Source: Agapanthus africanus (Eukaryota; Streptophyta; Magnoliopsida; Asparagales; Amaryllidaceae). Taken from it: a stretch of 64,000 nt of DNA. The stretch spans positions 324,231,595 through 324,295,594 of the forward strand of contig JASDDO010000001.1 of assembly GCA_030015575.1 (NCBI GenBank). The letters run 5' to 3'. The position numbers and the translations under genes were made by a program. The notes under the pieces were generated by a model. It did no database searches, had not been told where the DNA came from, and saw nothing but the letters and a program-made list of their open reading frames with translations. Shown in pieces: positions 10,624 to 21,943 of the stretch; position 1 is the stretch's first letter; every line of letters begins with the position of its first letter.

Positions 10624-12785
10624 TGTAAGTCCATGCTACCTCTCCCGGTACTTTCGGGCATGCGGAATTTGATAAAAAACGATTTTCTTAGAGGTGGTAA
10701 CATGGACTTAAAACCCGGATCTTTGTTAAACATCTAACTAACAACCTAACTACGAGTTGCTAACTACTTGGTTAGGGGGTTATACCTTTCTTTTTCTTGA
10801 ACTCCTTCATCTTCAAGCTTCGATGGTCGTCCGAATCGGCTTCTCCCCGTCGTCTCCTTGCGCCGAAGATAGATCCACCTGAAAGCTTCAACCTTTGGCT
10901 CCTTCTTCGAACTTTGAAGAAACTAGTTCACTCGGTTTGCTAAACCTTGTGAACTAGAGTGAGTAGAGAAGAGTTTGTATGGGATTTTATCTATGGTTCT
11001 TGGTTCTCAACTCATGAGACAAGTGAACCATAGAGTCAAGAGAGGGAGAGCAAGAGGAGGAAGATGAGAGCTCAAGAACAAGAGAGAGAATGAGCATGAA
11101 AGAATGAGAGAAGACTTTTCTCATTTGGCTCTCATAATCCAAAACAATCATAACACCTCAAATTAATCAAGTATTATGTGATGGTTTAAGCAACCATAGC
11201 CATATCATTTCATGCACTCATTCTGCACAAAAGAGCAAGCAAGCAAAAGTCTTTGCCATGAAATGATAGCTATAGTTATCATGATGGTCAACTAGTCAAA
11301 CCTAGTCAACCGGTCAACAAAGTCAACAAGTCAACAAAAGTCAACAAGTCAACAAAGTCAATCCCTCAACAACCATGTCACCATAATACTTAATTAATAT
11401 AATTGTTAATCACATATCATATTCTCATTAGGGTTGAGCAAAAAGTCAATAGTCAACTGTCAACGGTTAACAACCCTAATGAGAATCCTCTGCCTCTGTC
11501 TCTCCGTCAACTGTGCATACACACCCGCATCTGCGTTCCGAGGAACACGAATGCATACTGGATAAATCCAATCCCAAAAGGTACACTAGGATCTGGCTTA
11601 AACCAAAGCCCGCTAGTGTAAACTGTCCGGACACTGTACGTGCACAAGTGCACGGATGTGACCGAACCCTGTCGCAAAACCATGCGACTTGTCGCAAAAC
11701 CATATGACCTCTACACTTTTGCCCAAAGGCGAATAGCTTTCTGTGTGGGACTCTAAAGACTCGACACTACGCTGGCAGTGGGTTTAACCACAGACCGCAA
11801 GCGGCACTAGCTGTGCGTAACGGTCCCCAGGTAGATGCCGACAAGAAGACTGACGAAGCGAAACCCATCTGAACTCCTACTGAGCCAGAATGTGACATTC
11901 TCCGTACAGTCCGGTCTGTTCGTCTGATACATCGCATGGCGGGCCTAGGGGGCGGTAAATGTCAGTCCCCCAATAGCGGTACAAGTCGTGTCGGAGTGAA
12001 GCCCAAAACACCCTGAGATAACACTGGAAGCCTACCAGTATATCTCGTTTGCCCTGGCCAGGGACTACTCGTGTAATGGCTCTCCTAGACACAGCGCGAT
12101 GTCAACCCCCAATACCGGGAGAGACGAATCCTGTCTAACCGTCACTGCCTCCAAGTGCTTCGGGACTGCACCCAACTACCACCTATTTGCACGACTCCTT
12201 TGAGCCGTGGTAGGGTAGTAATCAAAGTACAGTGGGAACACACTCGAGGCGAAGTGACAGTGTCAAGTCAGCGGACTAAGCTGTACTCATGTCACCTGGG
12301 AACTGATAACTGACGATAGGCATAATACCAACTAGTCAGTTCCCGACGAGTCCTGTCCAGTGTACTCGTAACCCAACGAGCACCCGCATACTATCTCAAG
12401 TACGACGTACCGACGGCTGTGGGACAGACCGTCTCCCACACTAAGATGAGAAGCGCATGCGCTAGTCTACTCCGGAGTATCGATGCCCTGTCTCGATAGT
12501 CCTGCGACCAGGGACCTGCATAAGGATGTGCTTATAGATTACCCAGCCCCACTAGTGTGACTGCCATCACAATGCTGGTAATCAAGCAAAGATCCTAAGG
12601 GCTCCACTAATGTGTATAGGCGATATACTAAAATAAACACATGTACACATTGAAGTAGAAACAAACCAAGTAGCATACTACTATTTTGAGCAAGATTGTA
12701 TATACAAGGTGAATATCCCAAGCTTCCATTAAGTAATATACAAACTAGTATGATACAGTAATGGCCTCTAGGGCATATACACTAA
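10624..12785 (-). repeat. 5' LTR of A
   Basis: This 2162-bp LTR begins TGTAAGTCC on the plus strand and aligns throughout with both 2174-bp LTRs of B. At its right end it reads CACTAA and then runs into element D, where B has CACTAACA, so the terminal CA has been lost. It contains a cluster of GTCAA repeats (11287-11361 and about 11446-11466). Confidence 0.9.
11287..11466 (-). promoter_or_regulatory. GTCAA/TTGAC (W-box-like) array in the A LTR
   Basis: In transcription direction this is a dense run of TTGAC cores (GTCAA on the plus strand) spaced by 8-11 bases, followed by more copies near 11446-11466. TTGAC is the core of the W-box bound by WRKY factors. The function is inferred; the array itself is plain in the sequence and is also present in both B LTRs. 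Confidence 0.55.
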
Positions 12786-13987
12786 GAGGTTCCAGTAGCT
12801 TCTCAGGGTGTAATGGATTACGCTCTGACACGACTTATACAGCTATTAGGGGACTGACGCTTGCCGCCCCCTAGGCTTGATATGCGATAGTCTTAGACGA
12901 ACAGACCGGACTGTACGGAGATTGTCACATCAGGGTTAGTAGGGGTTCAGATGGTTTTCCTCATCGGTCTTCTTATCGACATCTACCTGGGGACCGTTAC
13001 GTACAGCTAGTGCCGCTTGCGGTCTGTGGATAAACCCACTGCCAGCGTAGTGTCGAGTCTTTAGAGTCCCACACAGAGAGTTTCCCTGCTCCAGGCGAAA
13101 CGATATAGAGGTCGTATGGTTTTACGACAAGGGTTCGGACACATACGTGTGTTTACGCACGTACGACTTTTCGGACAGTTTTTACTAGCCGGCTTTGGTT
13201 TAAGCCAGATTCTAGTATCGGGTTATTGGATTTATACAGTCTAAAGTTTTTCCGTGTTTTCACGGATTGGAGGGGCGTTCTCGTAATTTGTCGGGAAGGT
13301 TCTAGAAGAGTGGTGACTAAGGGGTTAAGGTGGCATGAGCATTAATTGCTTAATGACTCATTTGTGTGATTCATCCTTTACATTAAATGATTCATTAATG
13401 GATTAATGAGTCATATGATGAATCACACTAGATGGATGAATCTAACCATGATGATAAATCATTTATATTATTTATTTGATTAATTGTTATGGTTGATATA
13501 TTCATATGAGTTCATTATTCTTTTCATTATCATTCTCACCTTCTCTCTCCTCAAGCTCACTCTCTCTTCAAACCCTAACCCTAGCCTCTCATGTGTTGAG
13601 ATCAAGGGTTAGCTAGACTAATACATCCATAACCTCACTCTATATCCCCTAGGTAGCTTAGATTAGCACTTTAAGCAACCTAGGTATCTCAAGTTTGAGA
13701 TTAAGCTTGGCGTAAGAGCTTTTGGGTGGATCGTCTTTGATTCGAAGAGGTCGTTGAGGTGCCGATGTTCCAAGGAGCCTACGAGGAGTGGAGGACCGCG
13801 ATGAAGACCCGAAGGACTAGTATCGTGAGGTATAACTTCGTATCCTAGTAGTTAAACCTCAAGTTGATAATTAGCAATGGTTTAGAAACGATTCATGCGC
13901 TCAAGTCCATGTTACGAAGCTTTGATAATCGTTTTTCATATATTCCGCCTCCCCGCAAGTTCGTGGGGTGCGTGACATGGACTTACA
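12786..13987 (+). repeat. Partial 5' LTR of D
   Basis: The right end GACATGGACTTACA is the reverse complement of the TGTAAGTCCATG start seen in A and B, so this is a plus-oriented LTR. Blocks at about 12820-13075 match the A/B U3 region in reverse orientation. The part at 13330-13600 differs from A and B: it lacks the GTCAA array and instead has TGACTCA/TGAGTCA motifs and a telobox-like AAACCCTAACCCTAG at 13570-13584. The 5' portion of the LTR is lost. Confidence 0.85.
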
Positions 13988-15395
13988 CTTCCTTCCACTT
14001 ACGCCCAGTTTATCCTGAACTTCAACTTGCAAGGAAAAGAAGTTGAACTTCCGGAGCTCCTCAACATGCTGAGGAGTGCAGAGGGCACCCTACAGAAAGG
14101 TAGGGAAACATCCACTTTGTTTGTAGGAGGATCTTCCTCTTCTAAGTCCAAGGCGAAAGCCAAGGGAAAGAAGAAGAAAGCCCCCGCCAAACCAAGGGGC
14201 GGTGTTAGTAAAGTGGAAGCAAAGGGAAAGGCAAAAGCAACAAAGGTAGCGGGGAAGCTTGTGGGGAAAGAGGAATGCTTTTATTGTCATAAGAGTGGAC
14301 ACTGGAAGAAAGATTGCAGGGCTTGGAAAGCCAGAAACCAGGATCCGAAGCAAGTTGTGGCTTCGGCTTCAGGTGTGTAGGTTATTGAAAACTGTCTTTC
14401 AATAAACTCTACTTCCTGGGTATTGGATACCGGATCAGGATCTCATATCTGTAATTCTTTGCAGGCACTGAGAAAGCGTAGGGTTTTGAAGGCAGGTGAT
14501 ATGACCCTCAGAGTTGCAAACGGAGCTGGCATGGATGCTGAGTCCGTGGGGGACTATCACCTGGGATTGTCAGATGGACACGTTTTGGTTTTGCGTAATT
14601 ATTATTTTGTACCCAATGCAACTTGTAATATCATTTCTGTATCTTTATTATCTAAAGAAGGTTATGAATTTGCATTTGTAAGTAATGTTGTGAACATTCA
14701 CCTTAATCAAGTTTTGATTGGGTCAGGTACATTAAGCAATGGTATATACGTATTAAACCAATCATAGATTTTCAATGTCCAGAATACACACAAAAGAAAG
14801 TCTCCGGAAACTAATCAGGCTTTCTTATGGCATTGTATACTGGGTCACAACAATGAGAGAAGGTTGACGAAGTTACATACAGAAGGATATTTGGATCCGT
14901 TCCAATATCAATCATATGCAACTTGTCAATCCTGTCTCAAAGGAAAGATGACAAAGACTCCGTTCACTGGACACGGAGTAAGAGCGAGCGAGCTCTTGGG
15001 ACTCGTATACAGCGACGTGTGCGGTCCAATGTCTACACATGCGCGAAGCGGTTATTCTTACTTCATTACTTTTACGGATGACTTTTCAAGGTACGAATAT
15101 GTCTTCTTAATGAAATATAAATCCGAAGCCTTTGGAAAATTCCAGGAATATAAGAATGAAGTAGAAAACCAAACCGGCAAAAGTATCAAGACACTGAGAT
15201 CTGATCGAGGTGGTGAATACTTGAGTGCCGAGTTCCTGGATTACCTAAAAGAGAATGGTATTCTCTCTCAGCTTACTCCTCCATACACTCCGCAATATAA
15301 CGGTGTATCGGAGAGACAGAACCGGACCCTATTGAATATGGTACGTTCCATGATGAGTAACGCTGAGTTACCGCGATCATTCTGGGGATATGCAC
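13988..15395 (+). pseudogene. gag-pol fragment of D (gag C-terminus, protease, integrase)
   Basis: One frame runs from 13988 to 15395. It enters at the LPSTYAQF motif in the middle of gag and contains an intact CCHC knuckle (ECFYCHKSGHWKKDC, near 14273-14317). After a TAG at 14378-14380 come the protease DTGSGSH near 14423 and a second TAG at 14765-14767. The integrase follows, with YSDVCGP, RSDRGGEY and SERQNRT. The frame is cut after WGYALE by fusion to the Athila-like LTR, so RT and RNase H are absent. The second stop is a CAG-to-TAG change relative to A and B; the first replaces a Tyr codon. No start codon of its own remains, because the LTR joins the gag reading frame directly. Confidence 0.88.
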
Positions 15396-16344
15396 TAGAA
15401 AGAAGGAGATTAGAAGATAACAACTAGCTATTTGTGACCTCACCTTGGCAAGGATCAAGCGTAAGCATCATGGTTGTTTTAATGATAAAGGAAAAGAGAA
15501 AAGAAAGAAACAACAAGAAATAACAACAACTAAGTTAACAAATTAAAATTACAAGCAATTATAAAAGAACAAGACAAGCATGATAAGTAAAAGAATCTTC
15601 TTTATTCATCATTCTTCACTCACAAAGCTCACTACAAGTTTTAATGGAGAAGAGATGAGAAGAGGAAGAAGAAACAAGTATTCTAAACCTAGAAAAATAC
15701 AAGATTATGCACCCTTGGCTTCACAAGGTTCTGGGCTATTTATAGGCTGGAGAATGAAAACCTAGGGCAACAATCAGAACTAGTATGGAATGACCATTCT
15801 GCCCCTCAAAACTCTGCACATGCGGCGCCTATATGGCCGCGGAACCGCGGCCTAGACCCTCCATTGGCCGCGGTTCCGCGGCCGTATGAAGGAGTTGGGC
15901 TGTCTGCTTTTTTGGGCTTCCCTGGTTTTTCTTGTACTTTATTCTGGCATATGATTTTTCTCAGATTTTCTTCACGATTTTTCCAGAATTTCTGTTGAGC
16001 AAAAGGTGATTTGATGTGTATCTTTTTGTCATGATTTCCTCGAGCTCCGTGTAGATTTCTTGGATCTTGTGCTGCTATTGAGCCTTGTGCATGAAAACGA
16101 CATTGATTTGACATTTTGTCTCTTAAACTGGTGTGTGGCAACAGACGGATAAAGAGCGGAGATCCGTGTTTTATCTGTGGTTGGCAGGAACCCGGGTTTT
16201 GTCGTGTTTTTCCATGACTTTCACCGTTTAGAGCCGAGAACCTGTATCCTGCAATTGACTAGCAAACACGGCTCAAGAGTATCTACCGATATGCAATGTG
16301 ATAAAAATTGGGCGGTATGAAAATGCAAAAATCTGATATGAACA
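15396..16344 (-). repeat. 3' LTR of the Athila-like element, truncated
   Basis: This is a near-identical copy of 25836-26785. The right border is TGAACA (LTR start TGTTCA on the minus strand) next to the PPT. The left border is a break, not an LTR end; the shared bases TAGAA (15396-15400) make the exact join ambiguous. It carries a TATA-like CTATAAATAG at 15736-15745 and the double GC palindrome at 15835-15883. Confidence 0.88.
15835..15883 (-). other. Double GC palindrome in the truncated gypsy LTR
   Basis: GGCCGCGGAACCGCGGCC (15835-15852) and GGCCGCGGTTCCGCGGCC (15866-15883) are exact reverse complements. Each can also fold on itself with an 8-bp stem. The pair lies about 90 bp upstream of the TATA-like box. 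Confidence 0.9.
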
Positions 16345-18022
16345 AATACCCCCAAACTTATCATTTGCTCGTCCCGAGCAAATCCAATTTATTCACAAAA
16401 ATTTCCTAACCTCATTTTCGCAGGGAACGCGATTGCACTGAGCATGTGCAACAAGCCGTTAAACCTCTAGGTGTCCCTAGTAGGAGGAGTGTTGTCTCCT
16501 GAGGGTTTTCAGCGGATACTACCCACAAAATCCGGTCAAGCTAGTTTTGTAAAATAACTAAGATTCAAACCCTAAAGTTTTGTTTCAGAAAATAACAATT
16601 CTATTATCCTAAGTCTAGACTATCGAACCTTTATTTTTCACACCTCGCTTCTTATTTAACTACAGCTTTTATATGTCTTCACGTGCAGTGCAAATAGTGT
16701 CGTTAAGTTCCAGAAAGGTCGAATAAAGTCCTCATAATAAAGCCCGGATAAGAATTTTGAAAGGATCACATAAGTTTTATAAAGAGTTAAGCATTTTTCA
16801 AGTTTCGTTTTCCAGTAAAGTTTCAAATTTAGAATTTCTATCTTCCCTAATAGGAAACTAGGTCTTATTCTTCACTCCACCTTTTTCTTGTTTTCATTTC
16901 ATACACACCTCTGTGAACGTGCAATAGTCTTTATCATAGAATAAAACCTTCATATCTCCGGTAATTTTTTTTATAAAAGCCTGTCTTTTATCAAGATTAT
17001 TCTCACACAAAGAACCGTTAGGAATTTTAACTCGGAGAGAACACTTGCTTGACTTTGTTTTTATCTGGACTTTCTAGGCTTCTTAGCGAGCTTTGGGCCA
17101 ATGCACCCAAACCAGTTGGCTTTAGGGCATTAGGTGTAGAAACACCCCAGCGGACTTAATTACTCAAGTTACCTAGGTCCAAAAACAAAAGACAGTTTGG
17201 CGTGAAAATCATGATGATTCAATACGACGGAGACATAACCGGCAGTTCAATTATTTTTTGGATAAAAGACGTGTTTAGTGGGTTTTGGTGTGTAATCATT
17301 CCAATCAAGTTTCGGATGGGTTATTTTTCAGACTTAGTTCCAATTAAGGCATCAATAACATTCCTTCATATTCACTTCACTTCATAAACTATTCTTGACA
17401 TTACTTATTTCAGAACAAACCTATTTGATCCTCAGAAAATCATTTATCCATTTAAAAGTTTTTAGACATAAAAAGACTTGTCATCTAATTTCCAAAACTC
17501 ACGACACGTGTAGTGTGATGTAGAGACATATATCAGCTATAGTTAACTTCAAAGGAGAGTTATCTTTCAGGTTTTCAAAATCTAAACATAAGATTTAGTT
17601 ATTCTTATCTTATCAAACCAAACCGTCGAGATGTTGAATCAGAGTCCTCCCACTAGCTAACTTGACAAAAAAAGTTTTTATGTTTTTAGAAAATTTTCAG
17701 ATTTTATGGATTTTATGGATTTTAATATGCAGATGTAAAATATACATATGAATGCGAAGGTTAGAAATGCGTACCGAGCGTATCCCCAAACTTAAACTGG
17801 ACAGTGTCCTCACTGTCATTGCATGAAGAGATCATTTGAAGGGTCAAAATTGTCGGTTAGCGAGACACAATTTTTTATGTTTTTGTTTTTAAAGAAAAGA
17901 AAAAGAAAAAGAATATCCACAAAAATGTAAAAAATGGTATATACATACCCCCAAACTTATTTGGAACAGTGTCCACTTGTTCTTGGCTGGATAACCGAAG
18001 TTTGGAGGTAGGCAGAGGAAGA
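16345..18022 (-). other. Non-coding 3' region and PPT of the Athila-like element
   Basis: This stretch lies between the integrase stop and the 3' LTR. The PPT is the purine-rich minus strand of 16345-16360 (TAAGTTTGGGGGTATT); a similar purine tract occurs at about 17948-17960. Related elements can carry an env-like ORF here, but I see no long open frame and no recognisable env sequence. The 61-aa open stretch at 17202-17387 is not convincing. Confidence 0.7.
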
Positions 18023-21000
18023 TCATGCAGGGTAAACCGGCTCCTGTAAGAACAGGAGCTCCTCTGTTGGTTCGGCGCTAAGGTACGGTTTAAGTCGGTG
18101 TCCGTTCACTTTGAAAAATGAACCGTCCTTTGGATTTTCCAAATCCACAGCGCCATGCGGATACACATTCCGCACAAAATACGGCCCTTTCCAGCGAGAT
18201 CTGAGCTTTCCTGGATGGAAGTAAAGTCGGGTGTCGTAAAGCAGTACCTGTTGACCAGGTACGAAGGTTTTGCGCAAAAGGTGTTTATCGTGAAACACCT
18301 TCGTTCGGTTCTTAACGACAACCGCGTTATCGTAAGCCTCATCCCTAAGCTCGCTTAGTTCGTTCAACTGCAGCTTCTGATGGCTGCCCGCATCTTCGAG
18401 AGACAGATTCAACTCCTTTATTGCCCAAAATGCACGATGCTCTATTTCGACAGGTAGGTGGCAGGCTTTTCCATACACAAGCCGATAGGGAGACATGCCA
18501 AGGTCGGTCTTATAAGCGGTTTGAAATGCCCAAAGGGCATCAGTGAGTTTCAGCGACCAATCCTTATGGTTTTTGGAAACCGTCTTCTCCAGTATCTGCT
18601 TGATTTGCCGATTTGAAACTTCGGCCTGCCCGCAGGTTTGGGGGTGGTAGGGCGTGGATAGCTTATGATTAATGGAGTATTTCCGCATCAAGGCCTCGAA
18701 AGTCTTATTGCAGAAATGGCTTCCATTGTCGCTAATGATCGCTCGGGGGTGCCCAAACCGGGAGAAAATGTTTTCTTTAAGGAACCTAACGACAACCTTG
18801 TTGTCATTAGTCCGGCTGGGCACAGCCTCGACCCATTTAGAGACGTAATCAACAGCGAGAAGGATGTACAAGTTCCCAAAAGAGCTGGGAAACGGCCCCA
18901 TGAAATCTATTCCCCAAACATCGAAAATCTCCACAACCAAGATCGGTTGGAGAGGCATCTCGTTCCTCCGGGATATCCGGCCCAAGTGTTGGCACCGGGA
19001 GCAAGTCTTGCAATAGTCATGAGCGTCTTTGAAGAGTTGTGGCTAGTAGAAACCACATTGCAAGATCTTCTCAGCTGTCTTTCTGGGGCCAAAATGCCCG
19101 CCACACGCTTGATCCTGGCAAAATGACAGCACACTCTTGAATTCCTCGTCAGGGACACACCGACGAATAATCTGGTCAGGACAGTACTTGAACAGATAGG
19201 GTTCGTCCCAGTAAAAGTGTTTTACTTGGGATAAGAAGCGAAGTCTGTCCTGACTTGACCATTCAGTCGGTAGTAATCCCGTGGCCAAATAGTTCACAAT
19301 ATCTGCGAACCAGGGTTCGCAAGATACTGTCAAGAGCTGTTCATCCGGGAAAACGTCGTTGATCGGAATTGGAAGCGAAGGCGAAGAAGGAAGTCGTGAG
19401 AGATGATCGGCAACTACGTTTTCACATCCTCGTTTGTCCTTAATGACAAGGTCAAACTCTTGAAGCAAGAGGATCCAACGTATTAACAGAGATTTTGCAT
19501 CTTTCTTCGCAAAAAGATGGCGCAGAGCAGAATGGTCTGTGTAGACAATGACTGGAGAGCCGATGAGGTAGGGCCTGAACTTCTCTAAAGCAAATACAAC
19601 AGCTAAGAATTCCTTCTCAGTTGTTGTATAATTGAGTTGGGCGTCGTTCAGGGTTCGGCTCGCATAATAGATTACGTGCGGCATCTTGTTTATGTGTTGT
19701 CCAAGGACAGCACCAATGGCAAAGTCGGATGCATCGCACATAATCTCAAATGGGTGCGTCCAGTCAGGCGAAGAAAGAACGGGAGCAGAAGTGAGTGAGC
19801 GTTTCAATGACTCGAATGCAGTCGCACAGCTCGAGTTGAAGTCGAATGGCATATCCTTGGCCAGCAAAAGAGTCAAGGGCCTAGCAATCTTGCTAAAGTC
19901 CTTGATGAGCCATTTATAGAAACCGGCATGGCCAAGGAAGGCTCGGATATCTCTGACGCATCGGGGAGGAGGTAGATTGGAAATGACCTCAATCTTTGCT
20001 TTGTCAACTTCTATGCCATTTTGCGAGATGATATGTCCTAAGACAATACCTTCGCGCACCATGAAGTGGCACTTCTCCCAATTCAAAGTGAGATTCTTGT
20101 CCTTACATCGGGTAAGGACAGCGTCAAGATGCAGCAAACACTCGTTGAAGGAATCGCCGAAGATGGAGAAATCATCCATGAAGATCTCCAGAAAATTTTC
20201 CACCATGTCTGAGAAGATTCCCATCATACACCGCTGGAAGGTAGCGGGCGCATTGCATAACCCAAAGGGCATGCGTCGATATGCAAACGTGCCGAAAGGA
20301 CAAGTGAAAGTGGTCTTGTCCTGGTCTTTTTCGGCGATGGGAATTTGATTATAGCCGGAGTAGCCATCAAGAAAGCAGTAGTACTCGTGTCCGGCCAATT
20401 GTTCAAGCATCTGTTCAATGAAAGGTAGCGGAAAGTGGTCTTTCCGCGTTGCGGCGTTGAGTTTTCTGTAATCAATGCATACTCGCCACCCAGTTTGGGT
20501 GCGAGTAGAGATTAACTCGTTCGCCTCGTTGGTTATGACCGTGATGCCCGACTTCTTGGGGACAACGTGAATGGGGCTAACCCACTGGCTATCAGAGATA
20601 GGGTAAATGATACCACTATCTAGACATTTTACGATCTCCTTCTTCACAGCCTCTTTCATGACTGGATTGAGACGTCTTTGTAGATCCCGGGCTGGTTTAG
20701 CATCATCCATCAGATGAATGTGATGCTCCACGATCAGGGGACTAATCCCCTTGATGTCCGCCATGGACCAGCCAAAAGCTTTCCTGTTGCTGTGCAAGAC
20801 CGCGAGAAGGGCTTTCTCTTGCTCTGGAGCTAGAGAAGCCAAAATGATGACAGGGAGGGTCTCGTTGTCACCTAAGTAAGCGTACTTAAGGTGAGACGGC
20901 AAAGGCTTGAGTTCGAGCGATGGAGGTGAAACGATTGAAGGTAAGATTGGTGCAGAGGTCTCGAACTCAAAGGACTCCAGCAAAGGTTCAAAACGAGTGT

Positions 21001-21898
21001 AAGCGACCGAGTTGGATGGTTCAGGTAACTCATCCGGAAATTCGAAAGATTCAAACTCGGGTTGTGCGCGGTTAAGATCGTTCGAGAACGTAAAACACTC
21101 GTAGTCGTTGTCGGGCGCAGAAACAGCAGCAGGTTCGAGGAGGAACGCACTAGTGGCGTCAAGATTATCGTGATCAAACAGAAACTCCTCGAATTCACAT
21201 TCTTCTGGGGTGATCTCCTGGATCGAGCAGACGTCCAGTATATGAGCATTAGGTTCGGAGGGCTGATTCCCCAACCTAAAAATGTTGAGTTCAATCGTCA
21301 TATTTCCAAAAGATAGGTTCATCGAACCATTGCGACAATTGATCACAGCATTTGAGGTTGCAAGGAATGGGCGACCGAGTATCACCGGAATTTGATTCCG
21401 GGGGTTAGCTACAGGCTGTGTGTCTAATACAATGAAGTCAACGGGGAATATGAAGTCCCGGACTTTTATTAACACATCCTCTAGCTCACCCCTAGGATGG
21501 GTGATTGATCGGTCGGCCATTTGGAGAGTGCAGTGTGTGGGTTTCAGCTCTCCGACGCCTAATTGCTCGTATACTGAGTACGAAAGCAGGTTAACACTGG
21601 CACCAAGATCTAATAGTGCGCGGTTGATGTTCTTATCCCCAATGGTAATAGAAATCGTAGGACAGCCAGGGTCCTTCCGTTTTTGTGGTAAAGATTGGGT
21701 AAGGGCATCACTCACAGCACTAGCCAAGAAAACTTTCTTGGGTACCTGAGACTTCCTCTTTTTCGTGCACAAGTCCTTTAAGATTTTCGCGTAGGACGGG
21801 ACTTGTTGGACAGCATCTAAAAGAGGAATGTTAATGTTAACCTGCTTAAATAACTCCAGAATCTTCTCCATTTGAGGATTTTGTTTATTAGACCTCAA
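18023..21898 (-). pseudogene. pol of the Athila-like element: PR, RT, RNase H, integrase (one internal stop)
   Basis: The frame runs from 21898 to 18023. The first ATG is near 21871; upstream codons are in the same frame as gag. Order: protease (LDLGAS, near residue 97 counted from 21898), RT with the FMDDFS active site, RNase H (CDASDFAIGAVLGQ), the HHCC zinc-binding start of integrase, then after a TAG at 19045-19043 the integrase core with D, D and E in [14 protein letters not shown] and GQAEVSNR. The C-terminus ends [13 protein letters not shown] with no chromodomain. The TAG stands where a Trp is normal (CGFY-stop-PQLF) and the frame is unchanged after it. The second long frame (18985-18023) is therefore the same gene, not a separate one. 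Confidence 0.92.
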
Positions 21899-21943
21899 CC
21901 GGTTTGGAAATGGGACGTTTTTAAAATTGGTTGAGTCTAATGC

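Larger units (their letters stand above)
3907..12785 (-). mobile_element. Element A: copia retrotransposon with gag and pol, both LTRs (left one interrupted by H)
   Basis: This is a nearly complete minus-strand Angela/BARE-like copia element. In the direction of transcription it has the 5' LTR (12785-10624), PBS, a 2.1-kb leader with hairpin and iterated motifs, gag-pol (8519-4571), PPT and the 3' LTR (4556 leftwards). The 3' LTR is cut by insertion of H, and its remainder lies outside the window. It is very close to element B along its whole length, so A and B are two copies of one family. The right end lacks the last two bases (CA) and directly abuts element D, so no TSD can be seen there. 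Confidence 0.9.
12786..15395 (+). mobile_element. Element D: truncated plus-strand copia
   Basis: D consists of a 5'-truncated 5' LTR (12786-13987) fused directly to the middle of gag, followed by protease and most of the integrase. It then stops inside the Athila-like LTR at 15396. PBS, leader and the gag N-terminus are missing, as are RT, RNase H and the 3' LTR. The coding part is close to A and B; the LTR is more diverged and runs in the opposite direction. Confidence 0.88.

Noticed and set aside
18665-19126. 153-codon plus-strand open frame across the gypsy integrase
   Set aside because: It is the antisense shadow of the conserved integrase gene, which carries the recognisable motifs.
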